This document shows positions 1-6,102 of a stretch of DNA of 7,739 bases, in pieces (positions within the stretch are counted from its first letter, which is position 1; each line of letters starts with the position of its first letter). The stretch is from an uncultured Lachnospiraceae bacterium. GTDB lineage: Bacteria > Bacillota > Clostridia > Lachnospirales > Lachnospiraceae. The notes under the pieces are model-generated. The model worked only from the letters and a program-made list of their open reading frames with translations, was not told where the DNA came from and made no database searches. The stretch is taken from assembly GCA_900557385.1 (NCBI GenBank), contig USSP01000085.1, positions 1 to 7,739 of the forward strand, read 5' to 3'. A program made the position numbers and the translations under genes.

Positions 1-87
1 GTCTCTTGACGAGGAGAGGATTTTCCTCCTTGTTTTGCGAAGCAAAATCCGAGTCTCTTGACGAGCAAATGTCTCCTGCGGAGCCAT
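1..87 (-). other. Short reading frame inside the repeat, runs off left edge (probably not a real gene)
   Basis: On the minus strand an ATG at 87-85 lies 8 bases after a perfect AAGGAGG (102-96). It opens 29 codons without a stop up to the window edge, beginning MAPQETFARQET and rich in Arg, Lys and Ser. The whole frame consists of repeat modules. The second copy of AAGGAGG (about 31-25) has CTC where the first has the ATG. The frame matches no protein family I recognise. A repeat that happens to read open is the simplest explanation, but the well-placed ribosome site makes translation of a small peptide possible. Confidence 0.2.
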
Positions 88-110
88 CGGATTTTCCTCC
101 TTGTTTTGCT
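1..110. repeat. Modular intergenic repeat element with internal hairpins
   Basis: Two sequence modules each occur twice here. GTCTCTTGACGAG is at 1-13 and 53-65. A 21-base module, beginning GGATTTTCCTCC and ending TTGTTTTGC, is at 18-38 and 89-109. Between the copies are short palindromes: TTTTGC-GAA-GCAAAA at 33-47 and CTCC-TGC-GGAG at about 73-83. The leftmost copy touches the window edge, so the element probably continues to the left. Repeated modules combined with palindromes suggest a dispersed intergenic repeat or a structured RNA rather than a normal gene. Similar sequences seem familiar to me from Lachnospiraceae intergenic regions, but that is recall and was not checked. Confidence 0.7.
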
Positions 111-239
111 CTTAAATAGAACATTACAGTTGGGATTTTAACATAGTAGCACACTAAAGTAAAGAAGAAAAATATTTCCCTGCCTGATTTCTGAAATCAG
201 ACAGGGAAACGTATTTTATAAGAATCCCAAAGAATTTTC
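111..239. other. Intergenic region between the left repeat and the symporter gene
   Basis: This AT-rich stretch has no coding potential that I can see. Its right part holds the terminator of the symporter transcript. Positions 111-159 have no convincing promoter on either strand and no further repeat copy. Confidence 0.6.
160..209 (-). terminator. Rho-independent terminator of the symporter transcript
   Basis: Positions 175-190 and 194-209 form a 16-base-pair stem with a 3-base loop (191-193). The one non-Watson-Crick position, 183 with 201, is a G-U wobble when read on the minus strand but a C-A mismatch on the plus strand. The minus-strand stem is followed directly by TATTTTTCTTCTTT (174 down to about 161). 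Both points indicate termination of leftward transcription, 31 bases beyond the symporter stop codon. Confidence 0.9.
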
Positions 240-1637
240 TTATAGGGAAAACAGTCCCAGAGACTGTAACAGCAGGAAGAACAGAAGTACCGGTGTTATG
301 TACTTTACCATAATCACATACAGATGCTTTCTGCCGAATTTCTCTCCGTTTCGTGTCACCTCGTCGATGACGATTTGCGGTTTTACCACCCAGCCGATCA
401 AAATACAGGTTAAGAGCGCTACCAACGGCATGAATACATTGTTACTGATGTAATCCAGCATATCCAGAATCTGACCCACGGTTCCGTTGGGAAGTGTCCA
501 CTCAAAGTAAAGCTTATTGTAACCCAGGCATACAATCGTACCCGCAATCAATGCATACCCCGTAACGATTGCCGCACTCTTCTTACGTCCGAAATGAAAC
601 CGATCCATCAGGCTGGACACCATGGCTTCCATAATGGATACCGATGAAGTCACTGCTGCAAAAGATACCATTCCGAAGAACAACACTCCAATCACTGCGC
701 CGATTCCACCCATCGCACCGAATACCTTAGGAAGGGATACAAACATCAGACCGGGGCCTGCAGACATGCCTTCTCTTCCCATAAACACATACACCGCAGG
801 AATGATCATCATACCTGCAAGGAAAGCCACAATTGTATCAAAGATCTCGATTTGGTTAATGGACTGCATAAGATTAACATCTTTTTTCACATAGGAGCCG
901 TATGCCACCATAATACCCATTGCCACGCTGATACTATAAAACAGCTGCCCCAGCGCATCCATAATCACAATAAAAAACTGTTTGAAGGTTATGTTGGAAA
1001 AATCCGGCCAAAGATAAATTTTCAGTCCTTCCAGACTGGTGCGGGTCACACCACTGGCATCCGTATGCTCCAATGTCAGGGAGAAAATGGCAATTCCCAG
1101 AATTAATACCAACAGTAATGGCATAATAACCTTACTGAATCGCTCAATTCCCTTTTCAACGCCACCAAAAACAACAATTGCAGTGACTCCCAGGAAAATC
1201 AGGAAATAAACAATGGGGGATATTTCGCTGGTAATGAAACCGGTAAAGTAACCATCTGCCACCGTATCCTGACTATGTCCAATCGTAAAGGTTACAAGAT
1301 ACTTGAATACCCAGCCACCGATTGCACAGTAGTAGGGAAGAATAAGTGTGGGAACCAGGCATGCAAGAATACCGATTCCTTTCCATTTCGGATGAATGGC
1401 TCCATAAGCAGTAAGCGGACTCTGTCTGGTCTTACGTCCGATTGCTATTTCCGTGGTCAACAGAGCAAATCCGAAAGTCAATGCCAAAATAATGTAACAG
1501 AAAAGGAAAATTCCTCCCTGATCCTTTGCTGCCAGATAAGGAAATCTCCAAATATTTCCCAAACCTACCGCCGAGCCTGCCGCGGCCATAACAAATCCCA
1601 ATTTCCCGTTAAAACTTCCTCTTGCTTTTTCGTGCAT
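240..1637 (-). CDS. Neurotransmitter:sodium symporter (NSS/SNF) family amino-acid transporter
   Basis: This is a 465-residue inner-membrane protein of the LeuT/MhsT/TnaT type, which couples Na+ entry to uptake of amino acids or related amines. The TM1 signature GSAVGLGNIWRFPYL is at residues 21-35, with the unwound-helix region and the conserved N28 and R31. TM6 carries DALGQLFYSISVAMG (227-241), and TM8 carries FAAVTSSVSIME (326-337), whose T-S-S matches the Na2-site region of LeuT. I count about 11 hydrophobic spans (near 12-35, 42-66, 86-118, 141-160, 165-190, 220-250, 263-290, 310-345, 353-372, 395-418 and 439-460), the count common in bacterial members. The length is normal for the family. 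The ATG at 1637 follows AGGGGG (1652-1647) by 9 bases. The substrate cannot be read from the sequence; the peptidase gene upstream makes an amino acid a reasonable guess. A strong terminator follows the gene. Confidence 0.95.
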   Translation of the reverse strand: MHEKARGSFNGKLGFVMAAAGSAVGLGNIWRFPYLAAKDQGGIFLFCYIILALTFGFALLTTEIAIGRKTRQSPLTAYGAIHPKWKGIGILACLVPTLILPYYCAIGGWVFKYLVTFTIGHSQDTVADGYFTGFITSEISPIVYFLIFLGVTAIVVFGGVEKGIERFSKVIMPLLLVLILGIAIFSLTLEHTDASGVTRTSLEGLKIYLWPDFSNITFKQFFIVIMDALGQLFYSISVAMGIMVAYGSYVKKDVNLMQSINQIEIFDTIVAFLAGMMIIPAVYVFMGREGMSAGPGLMFVSLPKVFGAMGGIGAVIGVLFFGMVSFAAVTSSVSIMEAMVSSLMDRFHFGRKKSAAIVTGYALIAGTIVCLGYNKLYFEWTLPNGTVGQILDMLDYISNNVFMPLVALLTCILIGWVVKPQIVIDEVTRNGEKFGRKHLYVIMVKYITPVLLFFLLLQSLGLFSL

Positions 1638-1764
1638 TCTTTTACGCCCCCTATGTTATGTATTAAAAATAATATGTGCATAAGTTTAACACAGGAATGA
1701 ATAAAAATCCACAAAAATATATCGCACAGCTTATAAAAATGCGGAAAATCGCACAAAAATAGTT
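1638..1764 (-). promoter_or_regulatory. Symporter upstream region with A-rich direct repeats
   Basis: This 127-base, very AT-rich spacer separates the FliB-type gene from the symporter. It holds two near-identical motifs 41 bases apart: aaaatccacaaaaata at 1704-1719 and aaaatcgcacaaaaata at 1745-1761. A further atcgcaca lies at 1721-1728, repeating 1748-1755. The best promoter guess for the symporter is TTGTGG (1714-1709), 17 bases, TGTTAA (1691-1686), each matching consensus at only three positions. The symporter may therefore have its own regulated promoter or depend on read-through. The repeats are directly visible; their role is inferred. Confidence 0.4.
1735..1754 (-). terminator. Weak terminator-like hairpin after the FliB-type gene
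   Basis: On the minus strand TGCG (1753-1750) can pair with CGCA (1743-1740) around a 6-base loop, with one extra G-U pair possible, and is followed by TTTTT (1739-1735). It starts about a dozen bases after the upstream stop codon. Four or five pairs make a weak stem, so at most partial termination is expected before the symporter gene. Confidence 0.3.
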
Positions 1765-2934
1765 CTATGGTAACAGAAGATGGAGGTATCCCCACTCCCA
1801 AATAAGGTCTTCAAAGCAATTTTCCATGTATTCAAAGATATCATCCTCATCGTAACCCATCATTCGGGAAATCAAAACGATCCACTCTCGGATTTCCTCA
1901 TAAGATAACTTCTGTCCATCTGCCAGCCATTGCAGAAAAAGTACATGCATCATCCCCGCCCATTCCATGCCAATCCACTGCAGCATCACAGTCACACTTT
2001 CCATATCTGACAAGGGCTTCACCAGATTGGTGAAGAGTTCTGCCACAAGAAAGTTTCGGAACAGTCCTGTGTATGCAGACAGTTCTTCTTCAAACTTTCC
2101 ATAGGAAAGCAGCAGGTGCTCTATCGCCTCTGTCTTTTCCGAAGATTCCAATAAGGATTCCAATGCTTCTGCCTGCATTAGGACAGGCTGCAATGCCCGG
2201 GTATACATCCCTTGCTCCCGGTAATTTGCCACCAGATCCAGGAAAAGTTCATTTCGTTCCTGAAGCGTAGCCCTCCTATCCACCAGCAGATTCCGTATCG
2301 TCTGGGACATTTCTTCCAATATTTTCCCGTGAAAATACTGATCCCTCTCATAGATCCATTCCCCGTCTTCATAGTAATGTCTCATCGCATCCAATTGTAT
2401 ATAGAAGATCATCTGATATGCCAAAAGAAGAGAATATCCCTCATCTCCCAGTAATCTCATCATATCTCTCCGCAGATCATAAAGAAGCTTTTCGTCCTGT
2501 TCTTCTTCCGTATTTCCCCAGGAAAAGTCTGCTTCTCCCACGATCTGTACCTTTTCCCGATTCAGAAAATCCACGACCTCCGGGCAGCAGCTTACCAGTG
2601 TTTTTTCGATACGATTGGAAAACGCATGAATTTCTCTGGGGAATCCGGCACAGGTATCGGATAACACCGAATCTCCATAGCGGAGAACCAGACTGCACAA
2701 ATCCTCCTTCGTGAGATAAGGGCACTCCCTTTTATCATTTAATGCAATTTTATAGCCGCTGCCTGACTCATTCGTCGTCACAGTAGCGGCTACATTCAAT
2801 TTGAGTTTTTTCTGCCAACAGGCATAAGTCCTGTCATCCACTCCGATTGCCCATTCCTGACAGCAGGTAAAAGGGCAATCGGAAGCAGTGCAGACGAAAC
2901 TATCATAAAAATGAAGTTTGCTTTCTTTTTTCAT
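1765..2934 (-). CDS. fliB: FliB family protein (flagellin lysine-N-methylase-like)
   Basis: This is a 389-residue cytoplasmic protein whose N-terminal cysteine pattern matches the FliB family. C15, C20, C24 and C25 lie in FVCTASDCPFTCCQEW, followed by ECPYLTKEDLC (C71, C80), DTCAGFPRE (C95) and SCCPEV (C116, C117). FliB of Salmonella methylates lysines on flagellin and has been reported to need a [4Fe-4S] cluster; the clustered cysteines here would suit such a cofactor. The rest (about 140-389) is mostly helical and weakly conserved. The length is typical of the family. The ATG at 2934 follows GGAAAG (2946-2941) by 6 bases. The stop of the aminopeptidase lies 18 bases upstream, so the two are probably co-transcribed. 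No flagellar gene is in the window, so the target could be another protein. The family call is fairly firm; flagellin as substrate is not shown. Confidence 0.85.
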   Translation of the reverse strand: MKKESKLHFYDSFVCTASDCPFTCCQEWAIGVDDRTYACWQKKLKLNVAATVTTNESGSGYKIALNDKRECPYLTKEDLCSLVLRYGDSVLSDTCAGFPREIHAFSNRIEKTLVSCCPEVVDFLNREKVQIVGEADFSWGNTEEEQDEKLLYDLRRDMMRLLGDEGYSLLLAYQMIFYIQLDAMRHYYEDGEWIYERDQYFHGKILEEMSQTIRNLLVDRRATLQERNELFLDLVANYREQGMYTRALQPVLMQAEALESLLESSEKTEAIEHLLLSYGKFEEELSAYTGLFRNFLVAELFTNLVKPLSDMESVTVMLQWIGMEWAGMMHVLFLQWLADGQKLSYEEIREWIVLISRMMGYDEDDIFEYMENCFEDLIWEWGYLHLLLP

Positions 2935-2952
2935 TCCGTTCTTTCCGATTTC

Positions 2953-4743
2953 TTATAACTCTTTGGTCATCTCTGCCAGCCACTCCTGCTCTTCTGCAGT
3001 CATACGAGGAGCCAGCGTCTCATATACCTGTTTATGGTACGCGTTGAGACGGGTGATATCCCTCTCGGATAACAAAGAACGATCGATGGCATTTCTGTCA
3101 AAGGGAACCATGGTCAAGTTCTCAAAATGCATGAACTGACCGTAGGAATTCTTCTGTCCCTTGCAGCAAAGCACCAGGTTCTCATGGCGGATGCCGAATT
3201 TATCTTCCAGATAAATACCCGGCTCATTGGAGATCACCATGCCTTCCTCCAAAACGACCGGAGCCGCATTGGCGGTAATTCGCCAGTGAATCCGCTGGGG
3301 GCCTTCATGGACACTTAAAATATAACCTACGCCATGGCCGGTACCATGATTGTAATCCAGACCATTCTCCCAGAGGGGCTCCCTTGCCAGATAATCCAGA
3401 TTCTGTCCACAGCATCCATGGATAAACGTGGCTGCTCCCAGATTTAAATGCCCCTTGAGAACCAGGGTGTACATTCGTTTCTCTTCTTCTGTCAAAGTAC
3501 CCAGAGGAATGGTACGGGTAATATCCGTGCTTCCCTCTTTATAATGGCCGCCGGTATCTGCCAGGCAGAAAGAGCGGGGTTCCATCTCCACATCGGATTC
3601 CGGTGTAGGAGCATAATGCACAATCGCACCATGATCCGCAAAGGATATAATGGAATCAAAGCTGGGTTCGATAAAGCCCTCCTGCTCTGCACGGAATGCT
3701 TCGATCTTAGCTACCGCAGTCAGCTCCGTAATTTTTTCCTTGCCCACATTTTCCTGCAGCCAGTGGATGAAACGGGTTACTGCCACGCCATCCTTGATAT
3801 GCGTTTCTTTGATATTGGCAATTTCCTCCGGTGTCTTGATTGCCTTCATCAATTCAATGGGGCTTACACTGTCCACCTTCGCTGCCTTGCGGGGCAGGCT
3901 GTTCATGAGCTGATAGTTCACATGGCTGGAATCTGCCCAGATGGTGCAGCGGGAAGGTAACCGTTTCAGCAGCTTGCCGATCTGGTCATAGTCTGCCAGT
4001 TTCACGCCATCAGCCTTTAATTTCTTTGTAAGATCCCGGGATAAAATTTTCTTATGCACGCACAAGGTAGCCTTGTCCTGAGTCAGTACCATGTATGACA
4101 GAAATACAGGAGTGCAGCGCACATCGTTGCCTCGCAGGTTTAACAGCCATGCGATTTCCTCTAAGGAGGTGAGCACCAGGGCATCTGCCTTCTGCTCCTT
4201 CATCTTCTCCCGCACCTGTTCCAGTTTCTGTGCTCTGGAAAGTCCGGTGTAGCAGGTGTCTAACTCCCAGACCGGCTCCATGGACATCTCCGGACGGTCT
4301 TTCCAGATGACGCCTACCAAATCGCAGGAACCATCTACGCTAAATTTCTTGTCCCCGCCCTTTTCCAACAGTTTATTCACAAAGGCAGGACTGACCGTAC
4401 GGCCGTCAAAGCCGATGGTGCTGCCCTTGGGTAATTCTTTTGCCAAAAAATCCTCAATGGTAGGAACCCCTGGCTCTCTGTCCTTCATTAACGTAATGGT
4501 GCTTCCTTCAAGCTGTGCTGCTGCCTGCAGGAAATATCGTCCGTCTGTCCAAAGCTCTGCACCGTCCTGACGAACTACCAAAGTGCCTGCGGAACCGGTA
4601 AACCCGGACATAAATTCTCTGCATTTAAAGTAACTTCCTACATATTCCGAACCGTGAAAGTCGTTCGTAGGAATAATATAAGCTGCCATGGAGTGCTTTT
4701 TCATCTGTGTACGCAAGGCATCCAGTTTTGCTTTGATTTCCAT
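2953..4743 (-). CDS. Xaa-Pro aminopeptidase (aminopeptidase P, M24B), long form
   Basis: This 596-residue cytoplasmic metallopeptidase is expected to remove the N-terminal residue from peptides with proline in second position. It has the long, eukaryotic XPNPEP1-like layout: two creatinase-type N-terminal lobes (about 1-135 and 160-305), a pita-bread M24 catalytic domain (about 312-525) and a C-terminal tail domain (about 535-596). The dinuclear metal ligands are all present: D396 (LADTGG), D407 (STDITRT), H470 (NHGTGHGVG), E507 (ISNEPGIY) and E521 (IRHENLV). The catalytic histidines H376 (IVHYAPT) and H479 (LSVHEGP) are also in place, so it should be active. The ATG at 4743 follows AAGGAA (4757-4752) by 8 bases. 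The cupin stop is 24 bases upstream and the FliB-type gene starts 18 bases downstream, consistent with one operon. Together with the symporter further on, it fits peptide and amino-acid use. Confidence 0.96.
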   Translation of the reverse strand: MEIKAKLDALRTQMKKHSMAAYIIPTNDFHGSEYVGSYFKCREFMSGFTGSAGTLVVRQDGAELWTDGRYFLQAAAQLEGSTITLMKDREPGVPTIEDFLAKELPKGSTIGFDGRTVSPAFVNKLLEKGGDKKFSVDGSCDLVGVIWKDRPEMSMEPVWELDTCYTGLSRAQKLEQVREKMKEQKADALVLTSLEEIAWLLNLRGNDVRCTPVFLSYMVLTQDKATLCVHKKILSRDLTKKLKADGVKLADYDQIGKLLKRLPSRCTIWADSSHVNYQLMNSLPRKAAKVDSVSPIELMKAIKTPEEIANIKETHIKDGVAVTRFIHWLQENVGKEKITELTAVAKIEAFRAEQEGFIEPSFDSIISFADHGAIVHYAPTPESDVEMEPRSFCLADTGGHYKEGSTDITRTIPLGTLTEEEKRMYTLVLKGHLNLGAATFIHGCCGQNLDYLAREPLWENGLDYNHGTGHGVGYILSVHEGPQRIHWRITANAAPVVLEEGMVISNEPGIYLEDKFGIRHENLVLCCKGQKNSYGQFMHFENLTMVPFDRNAIDRSLLSERDITRLNAYHKQVYETLAPRMTAEEQEWLAEMTKEL

Positions 4744-4767
4744 TGTAAATATTCCTTCTTTCTTTTC

Positions 4768-5172
4768 CTAATTGTAATCTGCCACTTTGCGAAGCGCTTT
4801 AATCTGTTCATCGGTAAGTGCCACCGTAGGGGAATTAACCTCACAGGTGTCTCTGTTTTCCACAATCAATGTGCTGCTGCCAGGTGCCAGCGTATGAGTG
4901 TGCCATACCCCTTTCTTTACATTATAGCATTTACCGGGTTCCAGGGTAGTTGCTTTGATTTCACCCACATGCTCGCCATCTCCACCGGTAAACAGCGTCA
5001 CCGTACCCTTTAGCAATACAAAGACTTCGTCGCTTAAGGTATGCTTCTGCATGGTCTTTAAATTCGGCACTTCCAACTCGTCAATGTCATTTAAAATTGC
5101 CACGCGCCAGCTTTCATAATCAATGACCGGTGCATATCCCGGTTCGTTGTACTCTCTTACATCAATATCCAT
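4768..5172 (-). CDS. Small single-domain cupin protein
   Basis: This 134-residue cytoplasmic protein has one cupin barrel. Metal-ligand candidates are H44 and E49 in KHTLSDEVFVLLKG (43-56) and H91 or H93 in GVWHTHTL (88-95), with the turn EPGKCYNV (78-85) before the second motif. The length is normal for a lone cupin domain. Cupins of this size include isomerases, dioxygenases and sugar or metabolite sensors, and nothing here picks one. I chose the ATG at 5172 because a sigma-A promoter (-10 at 5224-5219) lies upstream and a longer reading from 5388 would cross that promoter and the divergent gene. AGGAGA (5189-5184) lies 11 bases before the ATG, and a closer AGGAT lies 4 bases before it. The gene heads the minus-strand operon and is followed 24 bases later by the aminopeptidase. 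Confidence 0.88.
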   Translation of the reverse strand: MDIDVREYNEPGYAPVIDYESWRVAILNDIDELEVPNLKTMQKHTLSDEVFVLLKGTVTLFTGGDGEHVGEIKATTLEPGKCYNVKKGVWHTHTLAPGSSTLIVENRDTCEVNSPTVALTDEQIKALRKVADYN

Positions 5173-5218
5173 TCTGATCCTGTTCTCCTGTTCTTCTGAT
5201 TTTGTACTTCTTCTTTCT

Positions 5219-5246
5219 ATTATAATAAGTACGGCGAGTTTTTCAA
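5219..5246 (-). promoter_or_regulatory. Sigma-A promoter for the cupin-aminopeptidase-FliB operon
   Basis: Read on the minus strand, TTGAAA (5246-5241), a 16-base spacer and a perfect TATAAT (5224-5219) form a strong vegetative promoter. Transcription should start near 5212, giving a leader of about 40 bases before the cupin ATG at 5172. A perfect 6-base inverted repeat, GTACTT (5204-5209) and AAGTAC (5227-5232), brackets the -10 box and start point and could be an operator. Confidence 0.85.
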
Positions 5247-5254
5247 ATGTTATC

Positions 5255-5283
5255 TTGTGAAAGACCGGAAAATCTTCTATAAT
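5255..5283 (+). promoter_or_regulatory. Sigma-A promoter for the FRG-domain and sugar-importer unit
   Basis: TTGTGA (5255-5260), a 17-base spacer and a perfect TATAAT (5278-5283) make a strong promoter. The expected start is near 5290, about 30 bases before the ATG at 5320. Its -35 box lies only 8 bases from the -35 box of the divergent minus-strand promoter, so one regulator bound between them could affect both units. Confidence 0.85.
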
Positions 5284-5319
5284 GAGTGCGTTGAAGCAGA
5301 GAAAAGGAGAATTTCTATC

Positions 5320-6069
5320 ATGATAATCCAAACGGTTCATACGATTGATGAACTGCTCCAGTTCGTCAATGGTCTTTGCCATGAGCATGGTCTGCGCCTC
5401 TGGTACCGCGGCGAGGAAAATGCAGAGTTATCTTTGGTTCCCTCCATCCAGCGCAGTCAGAAACGTCTGGATGTGGAGCGGTATATCACCAATGATTTCT
5501 ATATCCGCGGGAAGCAGATCTTAAGTAATCCCCCGGAGAAACATAATTACGCCGGCTGGGTATCCCTGATGCAGCATTACGGCCTTCCCACCCGGATGCT
5601 GGACTGGAGCCAGTCTCCCTTAATCGCATCCTTTTTTGCCACGGAAACCTACAAAAATACCCCGGATATGGATGCCTGTGTATGGGTTCTGGTGCCCTGC
5701 CGTCTGAATGAACAGGAGGGCTTCGGTTCCTGCGTATATCCCATCGATGCTGACACCACCCAGGAAATGCTGCTGCCTGCTTTTAAGCACGCCCACCACA
5801 ATCCGGAACTGGTTGACCGCATCCTTGCATGCAGTTCCACCGACAACAATCTGCGGATGTATTCCCAACAGTCCAACTTCACCGTCCACAACTCTTTGCA
5901 GCGACTGGAAGATATCTGTGACGAGCACACGCTTTACAAAATCATCATTCCCTGCGATCGAAAGCAGTATTTCATCGAAAGCCTCCGGGTTTTCGGCATT
6001 ACAGAGGGCTCTATTTACCCTGATCTGGATCATATCTCCAGCGACCTGAAAAATTCATACGGTATTTAG
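5320..6069 (+). CDS. FRG domain-containing protein
   Basis: This 249-residue soluble protein is made almost wholly of an FRG domain. The namesake motif is LWYRGEEN (27-34). The family hallmark LMQHYGLPTRMLDWSQSP (83-100) is followed by SFFATETY (104-111). The C-terminal family motifs are RMYSQQSNFTVHNSLQRLED (179-198) and YKIIIPCDRKQ (206-216), then FGITEGSIYPDLD (225-237). The domain's biochemical role is not established to my knowledge, so no function is assigned. I chose the ATG at 5320 because it follows GGAGA (5306-5310) by 9 bases and lies downstream of a strong promoter. An in-frame ATG at 5257 sits inside the -35 box and could not be on that transcript. The gene lies 33 bases before the ABC ATPase with no terminator between, so co-transcription is likely. 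There is no signal peptide or membrane span. Confidence 0.92.
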   Translation: MIIQTVHTIDELLQFVNGLCHEHGLRLWYRGEENAELSLVPSIQRSQKRLDVERYITNDFYIRGKQILSNPPEKHNYAGWVSLMQHYGLPTRMLDWSQSPLIASFFATETYKNTPDMDACVWVLVPCRLNEQEGFGSCVYPIDADTTQEMLLPAFKHAHHNPELVDRILACSSTDNNLRMYSQQSNFTVHNSLQRLEDICDEHTLYKIIIPCDRKQYFIESLRVFGITEGSIYPDLDHISSDLKNSYGI

Positions 6070-6102
6070 CCAAACCAATAACCTATACAGGAGAAAACTG
6101 TC

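Noticed and set aside
1..110. Possible CRISPR array
   Set aside because: Only two copies of each module occur, they differ in length and are interleaved, and there are no regular spacers or cas genes.
1275..1700. 141-residue plus-strand reading frame
   Set aside because: It lies almost wholly opposite the well-conserved start of the symporter gene, has no recognisable domain and shows no promoter.
3448..3960. 170-residue plus-strand reading frame
   Set aside because: It is antisense to the catalytic domain of the aminopeptidase, whose active-site residues are all intact, and it resembles no family.
5257..5319. N-terminal extension of the FRG protein from an ATG at 5257
   Set aside because: The ATG lies inside the -35 box of a strong promoter whose start is near 5290, and the family motifs begin well after the later ATG at 5320, which has a ribosome site.
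5173..5388. N-terminal extension of the cupin protein from 5388
   Set aside because: The extension would cross both divergent promoters and the start of the FRG gene, and its residues do not look like a cupin extension.
5620..6033. 137-residue minus-strand reading frame
   Set aside because: It is antisense to the FRG-domain gene, which carries all its family motifs in order.
5320..6069. FRG gene as part of an anti-phage defence system
   Set aside because: No nuclease, methyltransferase, helicase, integrase or other defence partner is in the window; the neighbours are transport genes.
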